From Tenrec ecaudatus (Eukaryota; Chordata; Mammalia; Afrosoricida; Tenrecidae): a stretch of 64,000 nt of DNA. The stretch covers positions 115,303,677-115,367,676 of the forward strand of contig NC_134542.1 in assembly GCF_050624435.1 (NCBI RefSeq). The letters run 5' to 3'. Below are positions 21,369 to 32,100 of this stretch, one piece after another. Positions within the stretch are counted from its first letter, which is position 1. Each line of letters opens with the position of its first letter. The notes under the pieces were generated by a model that saw nothing but the letters and a program-made list of their open reading frames with translations, was not told the origin of the DNA and searched no databases. The position numbers and the translations under genes were made by a program.

Positions 21369-21926
21369 CATGATGCAGTGTTTTTTTTTGTTTGTTTGTT
21401 TGTTTGTTTTTACAAAGCTACGTTTAATACTTTGGGGTGAGCCCCACAGGAATAAAAAACACTGGGAAGGGGTAACCCCCTCACCCCCCAGGTGTGGCCC
21501 AGGGGGCGAGGGGCTACCTGAGGGGAAGGGAGCACAACAGGGACCCGCTGCAGACTCCGGGCAAAGGGAATGCCATCGGTGCTGGGACCTGTGAGCACTA
21601 CAGGAGGAACGCGAGCGTGGTGGGACTGGCTCCAGGCACACAGGCGAAGGGCAAGAGGGTTGGACACGAAGCCACAGAGCTACTTGGGTTCCTCCTTCTT
21701 CTCGTTTGCCTTTTTCTGCTTCTGCTGCATGATCTCCGAGTCCCTCTGCTTGCGGGCAGCAGCAGAAAGCCCGTCATCTCGGCGCTTTCCCTTAACCGAG
21801 TCGCTCTGCTTTTTCATATTCTTCTGGCGGGCAAGCTCGCGTTGGTTACCGCGGGTCATGGCGACGGCAGCGGCTCCGGCCTGCCTAGGTTGCGTCCCCT
21901 CGTTCTGGCTCATGATGCAGTGTTTT
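21369..21926 (-). pseudogene. SERF2: SERF2 processed retrocopy with target-site duplication
   Basis: This is an intronless cDNA copy of the SERF2 mRNA on the minus strand. The body runs from 21910 (about 50 nt of 5'UTR) to 21412. Its 3'UTR ends with a polyadenylation signal ATTAAA (complement of 21423-21428), followed by a degenerated A tail read as 'ttttttgtttgtttg...' at 21381-21411. The 16-bp repeat 'catgatgcagtgtttt' flanks it at 21369-21384 and 21911-21926; some of its T residues cannot be separated from the tail. The target reads TTTT/A, the preferred L1 endonuclease site, so L1 machinery probably made the copy. The parent SERF2 gene contains introns in other mammals. I call it a retrocopy because expression is unknown, though its coding frame is intact (see the CDS entry). 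Confidence 0.93.
21680..21859 (-). CDS. SERF2: Small EDRK-rich factor 2 (SERF2), intact 59-codon retrocopy frame
   Basis: A complete frame from ATG (complement of 21857-21859) to TAG (21680-21682) encodes 59 residues beginning [18 protein letters not shown] and ending in KEEPK. It is highly charged, rich in E, D, R and K, and its full length matches mammalian SERF2. As I remember the human protein, I see no amino-acid difference. SERF proteins are small, disordered, mainly cytosolic or nuclear proteins that bind amyloid-prone proteins and alter their aggregation. There are no domains beyond the 4F5/SERF N-terminal motif. I choose this start, not the upstream in-frame extension to 22024, because it is the SERF2 start, has G at -3, and the extension runs into flanking DNA beyond the insertion site. 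No introns, no promoter evidence. It may be a silent retrocopy, or a young functional retrogene. Confidence 0.85.
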
Positions 21927-22435
21927 AGGAATATGTGTCTGCTAGTTTGTTTTTGTTTTTGTTTTTTAGCAATTGGAGCAGAGGAACAAAGTTGAGGGCT
22001 TTGGGGGCATAATCTAGGCATCAAGGTGTTTCATTTCAAGCTGTAGACGTTGGCACGCTGGGATTCTTCGAAAAGGAGCTTGTTGAAAGGTTGTGGGAGA
22101 CTCGGGCGCTACATCAGGGGAGGGGAAAATAAAACCCTTTTTTCTGCCAAGGGCCATTTGGATATTTGTGGGGCATATAGAATTATCAACTTAAAAACTA
22201 GCCTGCTAGATGTGGTCAAAAATGTACCTGCCCCCTCAGGTAATGGCTAGAGCTGCTTCTCTTTGGTGAGGCGTGTGATGTTGGTTGATACTGAGCACGA
22301 AGGGACGGTTTCCACTGCCCTCGGGCTAGATGTTCCACACTGCTGCGCCACAACAGAGCTGAGCGCTTGCACAACACACTTATTTAAGCTTCCATCTCAG
22401 GCACCAGAAAAGCCAGGCGAACTTAGTTTGTCAGA
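21927..22435. other. Non-genic stretch
   Basis: T-rich text at 21948-21968, then unique-looking DNA. No gene seen. Confidence 0.4.
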
Positions 22436-22618
22436 AAGACCCTAACAGAAAAGCTATGTCTACAGCTCTCACCCAGCAGAAACGTCCCCACATGCCTGAT
22501 CCCTGAGCATCCGCAGGCAGCGAACCTGCTGATAAAACTTGATCGCCCTGGAAAATATGAGTGTCCTTGATTTCTCCCAACATCTGAGCTATTTATTATT
22601 TGGGACAATACTGGAAAG
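22436..22618 (+). repeat. Unclassified repeat D, copy 1
   Basis: Aligns by eye with 24496-24662: shared blocks 'cagaaaagcta', 'gcagaaacgtcccc/gcagaagtggaaacttcccc', 'ctgataaaactt/ctgataaactt', 'tgagctatttatta/tgggttatta' and 'gacaatact'. Both are in the same orientation, 2.06 kb apart. I cannot name the family; an old transposon is likely. Confidence 0.55.
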
Positions 22619-23239
22619 TATCTGGAGCACGGTTATTTCAATGGGTCCAAAAAACATTGGAATAAGACAGTTGCTCTAGACTCATCCGTTGGATAACTGT
22701 CTACAGCAAAAACGCTGTAAGAGCCATGTTCGTGGACTCACGTGTGGCAGGCATCACACACACAAGGCGAAGTGGAATTGTGAAGAAGATCGTCCAACCA
22801 CCTGAAAGCTGCGCTTCAGGTGCCGAAGTGCATTTCATTGTAGAATGAGCGGCTCTGAGGCGATGCGTGCACTGTTGCCATTGGACACCGGGCATTTCTG
22901 TTCACACTGACGTTTTCTGCCACTTGAGCCTGGAATTTAAGTTTGTGACGATAACTATGACACGCAGGGAAAGAACTGTGGGGCCAGTTTTAGCATGAAT
23001 TCTTAACCATCTGAGAAATTAAACCATTGTGTCATTCTGCGTGGCTTCAACTGCACGTTAAAACAGTTTTCTACTCCATTGGCTGGAAGAATAAAGAAAA
23101 GGCATTCTTTGACATATTAAGAAATCCAGAGGGAGGTAGCTCCAGAAATGGTTACATCGGCAGTTCAACAATGTCATCAAGGGCCCACTTTAAAATGTTT
23201 CTTCACTTTGTCAGAACCGCTAGTTCTGTCCTGTCACAA
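22619..23239. other. Non-genic stretch
   Basis: Unique-looking DNA without recognisable repeats. Short frames only. Confidence 0.4.
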
Positions 23240-23450
23240 GGAGACCCGGTGGGTGGTGTCATGGTTCCGAGTTGGGCTGCGATGACCCACGAGGTGGGCA
23301 GTGTGCAACCCCCAGCCGCTCCGCAGGAGAAAGACAGGCCAATCTACTTCCACCAACAGTTCCCATGTGGGGAATGCACAGGGCACTTCTCCCGTGTCTT
23401 ACACGGTCACTATGAATCAGCATCCAGTCAATGACAGTGGGTTGGGTTTG
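23240..23450 (+). repeat. AfroSINE, sense, full length
   Basis: Head 'gacccggtgggtggtgtcatgg', 'gttgggctgcgatgaccc', 'ccagccgctccgcaggagaaag', 'cacggtcactatgaatcagc' and terminal 'atgacagtgggttgg'. The 'ctgtcctgtcacaagg/ggtcctgtcacaggg' text on either side (23229-23245 and 23451-23466) may be a target-site duplication. Confidence 0.85.
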
Positions 23451-24199
23451 GTCCTGTCACAGGGTGGCTGCCACAGTTACATGCATTACAACTACAGCTG
23501 TGTGTGTGTGTGGGGGGGGGTATCGGCTAGCTCTTCCTTTGTATGCTTTCTTAAGGATTAAAAAGTCTTCCCCAAACACCTCTCCAGCAGCCTTGCCCCC
23601 CACCCCCCGCCTCTTACTAGCCAAAACAGTGTCACAGGATCATGCCTAAAAATCAACCACTGGCAAGAGGAACAAGGCCATAACGATTGGCTTGGCCCCC
23701 CCAGGATTTATCAGGGGAGCTAGAGCTTAGTCACTTGTCCCTCGGTGACGTGAGTGAGGGCTGTAGACACTGGAGCAACATCAAGGCGCTGGCCCCTTGG
23801 CCTCTGTCCTCAGTAAGTTGAAAATAACTACTTTGAAGGCGAACTGTCACTGATGGGCTGTGCGCGTGATGGGAAAGTGGGGCTGATGCAGAACCGCGGT
23901 TGCAGAAAATGCTGTCTCCCCAGCAACTCTGCCTTGTTTATGCACATGTTTATTCATTTTTTCATCCAAAGGCTGCTCTAGAGAAAAGTATCTGCCTGCA
24001 GACGGAAATAGACCCGAGACTTTGGCTGTTTGTTAGAGATGCAGGACTCAGCCGTGCCCCAGAGCCGAATCTGCATTTTATTACCATCCCAATTAAAGTC
24101 CCACTGCCCTGAGAATATTTGGGCACATCTGATCTACAGCTCTGCTCTAAGCACCACTGGTCCTTGGGGTTGTCAAACAGCCTGCACTTTGCTCAGGTG

Positions 24200-24335
24200 C
24201 TGGCTTAGTGGTTGCACCCTGGGCTGCGATCTGCATCGCTGGCAGTTCGACACTACCAGCAGCTCCACAGCAGACAGACTGGGAAACCCACAGGGGTCTC
24301 TAGGAGCTGCCATCGACTCAGTGGCAGTGAAGTTG
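24200..24335 (+). repeat. AfroSINE, sense, internally deleted
   Basis: 'gtgctggcttagtggttgcacc', 'ctgggctgcgatctgcatcgc', 'ggcagttcgacactaccagcagctcc', then directly 'gggaaacccacaggggtc' and 'gccatcgactcagtggcagtg'. The central 'gagaaagatgaggct...' block is shortened. Confidence 0.85.
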
Positions 24336-24495
24336 GCTTCTTGGTTTTGCTCCGGTGCACCAGGTAAATGGGAAATGGCCCCAAAGAACTCAAGCAAGTT
24401 AACCTTGACCTAGGGGGAGGCATCCATAATCTCTCTCCCACCACAGGGAAGCTGTGGGGACCCAGATTGTCTTGTAGCTGTGCCCCTGAAAGTAC

Positions 24496-24662
24496 CCTGC
24501 CAGAAAAGCTACATCGCTAGCTTTCTGGGAGCAGAAGTGGAAACTTCCCCCCATGCTGATTCATGGGTATCCAGAAGCAGTGGACCCACTGATAAACTTG
24601 CCCATCTTGGGTATTGCATCAATGTTCCAACCTCTGGGTTATTAGTCAGACAATACTTCTAT
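24496..24662 (+). repeat. Unclassified repeat D, copy 2
   Basis: Partner of 22436-22618 (shared blocks listed there). Similarity stops around 24662 and is weak before 24496. Confidence 0.55.
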
Positions 24663-24744
24663 TTCTATCATGCGTTCAAGTCCTCATAGCACAGGACATT
24701 ATCGTCCCCACCTCCCCCTGCCAGCTTAGAGACAAGATCATGTG

Positions 24745-24885
24745 CGTATGCGTGGCACTAAAGTTGGCTCCGACTCACGCTACCCTTCGACATAACAAAA
24801 CAAAATGCTGCCAGATCCCGCAGCACCTTCACGATCTTTCCAGCCGTGGACCTTATGCTTCTGCACTCGATGGGACACTATTCGG
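24745..24885 (-). repeat. RTE-tailed SINE fragment, antisense
   Basis: 'aaagttggctccgactcacg', 'aacaaaacaaaatgctgcc' and 'cccgcagcaccttcacgatc' match the antisense 3' tail of the RTE/tRNA-Gly SINE. Diverged. Confidence 0.55.
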
Positions 24886-25287
24886 CCTTGCCCCTCCAGA
24901 CTTTCCTTGCCTAACTTCCAGAAGCAGATTACAGGTGTTTCTTCCTAGTCTGCCTTGATCTGGTCAGGAAGCTGGCCTTGGGGGACCCTGCTGGCAGAAT
25001 CCAGCACCACATTAACAACCAGCCACCGTACGACAGACTGACACACCAAGAGTGGGATTGAGTCACAGAGAGCTTAAACGCCTGGTGTCATACGTTAAAG
25101 CCTGTGAAAACTGGAACGCATGCAAGTCAGAGACCTGTCAGAGAAGGAAGAATCAAGTCTTCTCCAATAGCATGGAGGGGAAGAAAACTGGCAAGGCTGT
25201 ATGTACCCTGTCAAACGCGGGGCACTTTTGAGACCTGGAAAACGGCTCCGTTTGGTCACGTTCCGGCTCTAATGGATTTCACTGTAT

Positions 25288-25395
25288 AATGGTCAGCAGT
25301 TCAAAACCACCAGCAGCTCCGGGGGAGAAAAGGTGGTGTTCTACTCCCATAAACAGTTACCGTCTCAGAAACCCACAGGGGTCACTGTGCGTAAG
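25288..25395 (+). repeat. AfroSINE fragment, sense
   Basis: 'ggtcagcagttcaaaaccaccagcagctcc', 'ctcccataaacagttaccgtctcagaaacccac'. The head and the tail are both missing. Confidence 0.8.
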
Positions 25396-25454
25396 CAATG
25401 CCTCGTCCCTAAATAAAAAATCACTGCTCTTAATGAGAACTGCAGTTGTTGTTG

Positions 25455-25552
25455 GAGGGGCCCTGGTGACAGCATTGCAGTGTTGCAGTCCCAACAGCAA
25501 GGTCAGCAGTTTGCACCCACCAGCCACTTACCGTCTCAGAAACCCACATGGG
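25455..25552 (+). repeat. AfroSINE fragment, sense
   Basis: Head 'ggggccctggtgacagcattg', 'aaggtcagcagtttgcaccc' and 'ccgtctcagaaacccacatgg', with the middle deleted. Confidence 0.8.
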
Positions 25553-25634
25553 GTTTGTTCTGAGCAGCAGACGGTTCTGGGGTTGCCTGGAGGAATCGCA
25601 CAGAACGGCCTGGCGATTGATCGACTCTGGGCCC

Positions 25635-25783
25635 GCAACCAAACCCACAGCTAGGGAGCAGATTCACACTCACGGTGACCCTCCAGAGACCTTCCTGGCC
25701 GTGCATCTTCACAAGACCTGCTGGTGGGGTGGAACAGTCACCGGCCCCATGCCTCAGCCACTGCGCCACCAGGGCTCCTTCGG
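25635..25783 (-). repeat. AfroSINE, antisense, internally deleted
   Basis: 'aaccaaacccacagctaggg', 'cactcacggtgaccctccagag' and an unusually complete reversed head 'cactgcgccaccagggctcc'. Lies head-to-head with the copy at 25455. Confidence 0.82.
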
Positions 25784-25799
25784 AAAGGGCCCTTGTTGA

Positions 25800-27720
25800 A
25801 AGCCTTAGGAAGCGCTGCTCTTGAGTTGTGACAGCCATCGCACAGAGACTGGTTTGTCTAGACCACTTGATCACTTTGACCCCAAAGAGGTGCCTCTCCT
25901 GGGAAACACATCTGCAAGTAAGAAAAGGTCATGGAGTTTTTACAGGCACGTCGATTCCTCCCGCCCGCCCGCCCGCTGGGTCTGGAGCTGCTGTTAGCCC
26001 CACTCTTCCCCAACGTTCACTCTGTGTGGACCCTAAGGGGAGCCGGCCAGGGCCCTGAACGGGCAATCCCTGACTCCAGGAATCAGGGCGCCTCTGGCCC
26101 TGCACATCCGACTGGAAGAAGGAAGAGGGGCGAGGGGCTTTCACGCGTATTAGCATTCCAATTTCCTCCCTCAAATCTCAGGACAATGAACTCATTCTTG
26201 GTGATTGATCATGGCTGGTCGATAACGGGGTACTTTTTTGCTTTCCTCTCCCGTCGTCTGTCACACAAAGCCATCTAAATGCTGCCCGGAAAGAAAACCG
26301 GCATACATCTGAAACACTTAAATACCCATTTCGAAAATGTTCATGAAACTCAATCGCCGCTGATTGGTTACTTGCCACCCCCACCCCCCTACCCCTTTCC
26401 AGTTTTCACACCGGGGTGAGAGAGATTACCTGCTCCAGCCTCTCTCTTTCAAGAAGAATGTGAATATTCTGGAAAGAACACACAGCCCCTCCCTACCACA
26501 CCCTGGGAGCTGCGAACATTTTCATGGCACGTACACGGATGATGAATTTCTAAGCACATCTTTGTTTTCTTCAATGGCCGCATTATTTGTCGGCTGTTGA
26601 AAATAGCATCTGTACTGTGTGTAATTTCCATACTCGCTTGGCACCATCAGCGGCCTTTGATGGCCCTCGCAACTGTTTCTTTTTTACCTCCTGCTCCTCT
26701 CCAGCTGCAGGACCCAGATGTCAGGCTCAGGAATGCGTTTTCTCTGGCAGGGAGAGCTGGCGTCTCCAGGCAGTCCCCAAGTTGGTGGCTATTGTGGGAC
26801 TGCCAGCAAAATAGCACAAGATTGCGCCAAAGACAGGATTCAGATGGTGGGGTGAAAAAGAAAAACAGAGTTCGGATCGAAGAGGAAAACCACATTTCGT
26901 ATGCCTCTCGTTATAAGCCAGGCACGTGGCCAGGGGTGCCAGCGCAAATCGTAGCTCTCCACCGCCCCCCGCCCCCCTGTAGCCCCCATTTCTCTGCTGC
27001 TTATCCATTTTCATCTCTTGACAGTGTGTCTCCCCACGCTGCATCCGAAATCAGCAGCTGGGTCAGATGAAGGCCTTGCTCTTTGTTAATCAAGCCTGGG
27101 GAGTGACAGGGTCAGGCTGCTTATAAAACAGATGAACATGGAAAATTGGTGGAGGGGGGACTGGAAGAAGGAAGGAAAGGGGGAAAGGAGACAGACAGAC
27201 AACCTAAAGGAACTAGTGAGTGAAGCAAGGGTGTAACATGGAAGCCCGCCCTGCAGGGCCGCGCCAAAGGAAACGATTGGTAGCAGCTGCCCACCACCAG
27301 GATGTGGGCATTCCCCGTTTAGCGTTGCAGTTCACGGCGCCCTCTGTAAACATGAATGGAGACGCAGCTCCAGCGTGCCCCCGGCCTGGCCTGGCGTAAG
27401 CTGAGTTCTCTTCAAAGACATCTTGAATGGGGTGGAAACTCAGAGCCGTGCCCCAGAGCAGCACAGACCAGTGTGTCAGACCAACCGACAGGGAGGTGAA
27501 GAGAATCTTAAGCTGTAAGGGGACCTTGTGGTGTCTTTTTTTTTTTTTCTTTGCAAGCAGCTGCTCGGGCTGAGCAGTTGTTTGCAGGGCCGAGTGCGGA
27601 AGCTTCCCATGGCCAAGTTAGTCTACCAAGTGCCCACACAGCTGCTTCCTGGTGACTGCCTTGGACACACTTAACAGCTCAGAGGAGATTGCTGAGATGC
27701 AGCCATTGAGAGCCTCTCTT
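25800..27720. other. Repeat-poor non-coding island
   Basis: About 1.9 kb without any recognised transposon in a window otherwise dense with them. It mixes GC-rich text (25950-26130) with A/T-rich homeobox-site-like words around 26180-26340 and 26540-26660. No convincing exon; the 157-codon frame at 26597-27070 lacks domain signs. Confidence 0.4.
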
Positions 27721-27789
27721 CCAGGGAAAACTTCCGGTTACCTGGTGCCTGGGAGCCCACTCGGACACACGTGGTCCCTGTATGTAGAG

Positions 27790-27900
27790 TGGAGCCGTGC
27801 TCCATGAAATTTCCAGTGGCTGATTTTTCAGGTCTTTCTTTTGAGAGCCCTCTGGATGGACCCCAACCTCCAACCCTCTGGTTGGCAGCTGAGCTCCTTA
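27790..27900 (-). repeat. AfroSINE-related SINE, antisense
   Basis: 'agtggctgatttttcaggtc', 'ctctggatggaccccaacc', 'ctctggttggcagctgagc', parallel to 3280-3345. Confidence 0.6.
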
Positions 27901-27917
27901 GTCAACTTTTACATAAA

Positions 27918-28040
27918 TGTTGTTCTTAAGTGCTGTCGAGTTGGTTCCAACTAAGAGTGACCCCACCACGTACCATAGAACGAAACACTATCTGGTCCTG
28001 CACCGTCCTCACTGTGGTGGACAGATTTCTTTGTGTAGGT
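27918..28040 (-). mobile_element. RTE 3' tail, antisense
   Basis: 'ttgttcttaagtgctgtcgag', 'catagaacgaaacactatctgg' and 'ctgcaccgtcctcactgtgg' are the reverse of the RTE tail ('caggaccgggcagtgtttcg' type text). Confidence 0.75.
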
Positions 28041-28685
28041 TGTCCAGTGCTTTTAGAAACAGAAACGGTGTCACATCTTAAAGGACCCTGGCTTCTGCTC
28101 ATTCACCCATCCCTGGCGGGAGGCCCTGCCATTTCACTACAAGGCACGAATGGATAAAGATCATGCTTCAATGCAAGAGACGTTCTCTCAACCACAGAGT
28201 GAGTCTTCTCCTTCCCTCCGCAGGCTTGCTTCCTGAAACATCACAGCTCCTAGGGTTCCTGCGATCTAAATACGAGACAGAAGGGAGCCTTCTGCCTGCC
28301 GTCGTGCTTGAGTCTGGAGAACGCAGTCAGTGCCTGGGAATACTCGCCAACCGGAGTAATCCAACATGGCAGGTCTTCCAAGCAGCAGGCCCTTGGGTGT
28401 GGCTTCTCTATCTACTACCAGTGGCAATGTGTCTTGTATTGTGTATACCTCACCCTTACTGATTTGATTCAGAGTTACTTCGATGCAACAGGCCCAAGTC
28501 AGTTATAGGGATTCAAAGACTGGCCTCATGGTGCAGAGCATTAAAAAGCAGCCAATCCAGCATCAGTGGAGCTGGGAAACACAAGGAGGAAGTAGGAAAA
28601 GTGTGGTTATATTGTGAGGGTTGCAATCAGTGTCATAAAACAAAATGTGTATGCATTGTTGAAGGGAAAATGAATTTTCTCTGGG
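28041..28685. other. Non-genic stretch
   Basis: No gene or repeat recognised. Overlapping frames at 28163-28508 show no domain. Confidence 0.4.
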
Positions 28686-29170
28686 TGTTAGTTAGTCCAG
28701 GTTGACTAGAGAACCTAATTCAAAGATACTCATATATGTATAAGAAAGAGCTTTACATAAAGAATAATCATATATTAAGAAAACATCCCTGTCAGGTCCA
28801 GATCAAGTCTGTAAGTCTGGTATTAGTTCATATGTCCTACACCAGTCTATAAATTCCTCTTCAGACTCATGCAACACATGCAATGACGCCGAATGTAGGA
28901 AGATCACAGGCTGGTGGGTGGAAAGTCTTGTGGATCCAGTGGTGGTGAAAGCATCTCAGCCCTGGTGTGGGTCTCCAGCTCCAGGGCTCTGGCTCCATCA
29001 GCATAGCACCATGTGGCTTGTCAGCAGGAATGTGTAGCAGAGAGAGTATCTGGCCTCCAGTGAATATTTATCTCTGTTGCACCTCCAAATGAGGTCATTA
29101 AGTTGCAACCTGATTGACAGGCTAGACTCCACCCCTTCCTCAAGTTGACAGATTATGTAACTGCCGTATT
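28686..29170 (-). mobile_element. Old solo LTR related to LTR family A, antisense
   Basis: Same order as the younger antisense copies: 'tgttagttagtccagg' start, 'actcatatatgtataagaaagag', 'ttcatatgtcctacaccag', 'tgcaacacatgcaatgacg' and 'accatgtggcttgtcagcagg'. The end is diverged ('cacccctt...caagttgaca'). Confidence 0.6.
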
Positions 29171-29289
29171 CTGTAAACTTCCACCTGAGAAAGTTTTGTT
29201 GATGTTGTTTAATTTGAGACAATCAGGAGAGAACCATATAAAGAAAAACAAGTTTGTATTATAATGTTTGGAAACCATTGCTGTTTATG

Positions 29290-30030
29290 CGTTGGATTTA
29301 AAAACTCAATAGACCCATAGCACCATTGAGGACAACACTAGAGATATACAGTGGGAATTGTGCCCGCCATGAGCTCTCTATGCTGAAGCCAGCTTCTGGG
29401 GGCATGCAGCAGAGCAGTGGGGGGGGGGGGAGCAGAGCAATGAAGTCCCCAGGGATAGATGTGGGGCCAGGGCATGGCACCCATCAGACGAGACTGGAAA
29501 GCACTCGTGTAGGACAACAAATAGACCCTGAACTATTTATATGTTTTTTGTGTGTGTTGTTGTTGTAGTTATTGTTTTACTTTCTATTGCTGCTTCATTG
29601 TACTCAGTCTTGTGATGGTACATAGCATTTCTTCCTGGAAGGGATAGGTGGGACAAACAAGCCAGAAGAGAGAACAACGGGATGACCATTCTGGGGGGAC
29701 ATGGCAGTAAAGAAGGCAGGTGAAAGGAAGTGGTGTTAACAAATCTAGGGATAAGGGAACAACAAGTGACCCACAATCAGTGGCAAGGAGGGTGTAAGAG
29801 GTCTGGCAGGGCTGGATCAAGGGCAATGTAACCATGAGGAATTCCTAAAACCCAAATGAAGGCTGAACATGATAGTGGGACAAGAGGAAAGTACAGGCTT
29901 AGGTGGAGAGCAAATGTTTTGAGAATGATGAGGGCAATGAATATACAAATGTGCTTTACACAATTGATGTATGTATGGATTGTGATAAGAGTTATATGAA
30001 CCCCTAATAAAACGATTAAAAAACACATTT
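29290..30030 (+). mobile_element. L1 3'UTR, sense, internally deleted
   Basis: Contains the proximal 3'UTR ('gggaattgtgcccgcc', 'ggcatgcagcagagcagtgg', 'ggaacaacaagtgaccc', 'gaaggctgaacatgatagtggg'). It then jumps at about 29897 to the terminal block 'ggcttaggtggagagcaaatg' and ends with AATAAA near 30005 and an A tail. About 1.1 kb of the UTR is missing. A poly-G run lies at 29419-29430. Confidence 0.88.
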
Positions 30031-30470
30031 TCCATACCAAAAAAATTAGAAATAAAAAAGAGCTTTATAAATTTCCAATTAAATAATTATGGAGTTTTAA
30101 AACATAAAGCAAAAATGCAGAATTAATCTCAGGAGAATTTCTCCTATTACATTTCTATATAATTTTGTAAAATGGTGGATTACATTGGTTTTATTCCCAG
30201 TGTTTACATCTTGTCTGGGAAGATAAGAAATACAGATCTAAGCTATAAAGGTAATCTTCTATTCCAAGAGATGTGGTGGGGGAGATGAATTATTTTCTTT
30301 GTACACCTTCACATTTGAAAAAAATGCTTTGAACCCAAAGAATGAGTTGTTTGTTTGTTTTTTTAAGAGAGAAAAGTACAAAGAAATAGAGGAAAGGACT
30401 AGGAGGCAAAGGGTAGTCATAGAGATTTAAATACAGGCATATAAAGATGTAAATATATTTATATATGATG

Positions 30471-30586
<116 letters not shown>

Positions 30587-30670
30587 GAAAACAGATGGAC
30601 AGTGGGCCCCTGCTCAAGTACTCCCTCAGCACAAGAACACTTTGTTCTAACAATTCAGCAGTCTGAGATA

Positions 30671-31182
30671 CTCACCTTCCTGGCACAATCACTGAAGACA
30701 ATGGGTGTACAAGCAAATGTGGTGAAGAAAGCTGATGGTACCCGACTACCAAAAGATATACCATCTGAAGTCTTAAAGACCTGAAGATAAACAAGCAGCC
30801 ATCTAGCTAAGAGACAACAAAACCCACATGGAAGAAGCACACCAGCCTGTCCCGACTTGATCACTGACGACAAAGTGGGTGCATAAACAAAAGTAGTGAA
30901 GAAAGCTGATGGTGCCCAGCTATCAAATGATATAGGATCTGGGGTCTTAAAGGCTTGAAGATAAAGAGGCAGCCATCTAGCTAAGAAACAACAAAGCCCA
31001 CATAGAAGCACACCAGCCTACCCCAACTTGAACGCTAAAGACAAAGTGTGTGCATAAGCAAATGCAGTGAAGCTGACAGTGCCCAGCTGTCAAAAGATAT
31101 AGAATCTGGGGTCCTATAGGCTGGAAGATAAACAAAGGGTCATCTAACTGAGACACAACAAAGCTCATATGGAAGAAGCACA
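30671..31182 (+). repeat. Three tandem 170-bp units inside L1 3'UTR
   Basis: The phrase 'accagcct' recurs at 30841, 31012 and 31182, giving periods of 171 and 170 bp. Each unit repeats 'gaagacaa.gtg.gtgcataagcaaa', 'ctgggcttaaag'-type text and 'ggaagaagcacaccagcct', with 10-20% divergence by eye. Other L1 copies here (for example 59020-59200) carry one unit. Confidence 0.88.
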
Positions 31183-31868
31183 CCAGCCTGTGAGATCATA
31201 AGGCGTCGAAGGGATCAGATATCAGGCATCAAAGACAAAAAAAAAATCATAGCATTATGAATGAGGGGGAGTGTGGAGTGGGGACCCAGGACCCATCTGT
31301 GGGAAATTGGACATCCCCACAGCAAGACGAGCCAGTCAGAGTGCAGTGTAGCAACAATGAAATATACAAATTTCCTCTAGTTTTTGAATGCTTCCTCCCT
31401 CCACTATCATGATCCCAATTTTACCTTACATATCTGGCTGGACCGGAGGATGTACACTGGTACAGATAGGGACTGGAAATGCAGGGAATCCAGGACAGAT
31501 GAACCCCTCAGGACCAGTGGTGAGAGTGGTGATATCAGGAGGGTGGTGGGAAGGTGAGGGAGAAAGGGGAACAGATGACAAGGTCTACATATAACCTCCT
31601 CCCCGGGGGACGGACAGCAGAGAAGTGGGTGAGGGGAGATGTCAGATGGTGTAAGATATGACAAAATAATAATAATTTATAAATTATCAAGGGTTCAGCG
31701 GGGAGGGGGGAACGAAGGGAACAAATGAGGAGCTGATACCAAGGGCTCAAGTACAAAACAGGTGATATGAGAATGATGAGGGCAACATATATACAAATGT
31801 GCTTGACACAATTGATGTATGTAGGGATGGTGATAAGAGTTGTAAGAGCCCCTAATAAAATGATAAAA

Positions 31869-32100
31869 ATAATAATTTATAAATTATTAAGGATTCATGA
31901 GGGAGGGGGGAATGGGGAGGGAGGGGGAGGAAAAGAAGGGAAAATGAGCTGATTCCAGGAACCCAAGCAGAAGGCAAATGTCGAGAATCGTGAGGGCAAC
32001 GAATGAATAAGTGTGCTTTACACAACTGATGCATGTATGGATTGTGATAAGAGTTGTATGATGCCCAATAAAATGATTTAAATGAAAATAAAATTAAAAA
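31869..32100 (+). mobile_element. L1 3' end, sense, stacked on the previous L1
   Basis: 'aataatttataaattattaag', 'gggaatggggagggagggggagg' and 'ttgtgataagagttgtatgatgcccaataaaatg'. It begins within a few bases of the previous L1's A tail, head-to-tail. Confidence 0.88.

Noticed and set aside
21680..22024. 114-codon extension of the SERF2 frame
   Set aside because: The extra N-terminal codons come from 5'UTR and from flanking DNA beyond the target-site duplication; the true SERF2 start is at 21859.
24035..24120. hAT-Charlie (MER20-like) fragment
   Set aside because: 'gaatctgcattttattaccatcccaa' is suggestive, but too short and diverged to call by eye.
22436..24662. CRISPR-like or tandem array
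   Set aside because: Only two copies 2 kb apart, without regular spacing; and the host is a mammal.
26597..27070. 157-codon plus frame in the repeat-poor island
   Set aside because: Overlapping frames on the other strand are as long; no domain, and codon use looks unstructured.
30655..31011. 118-codon minus frame with an internal amino-acid repeat
   Set aside because: It is the antisense translation of the tandem L1 3'UTR units; the peptide repeat mirrors the DNA repeat and neither looks like a protein family.
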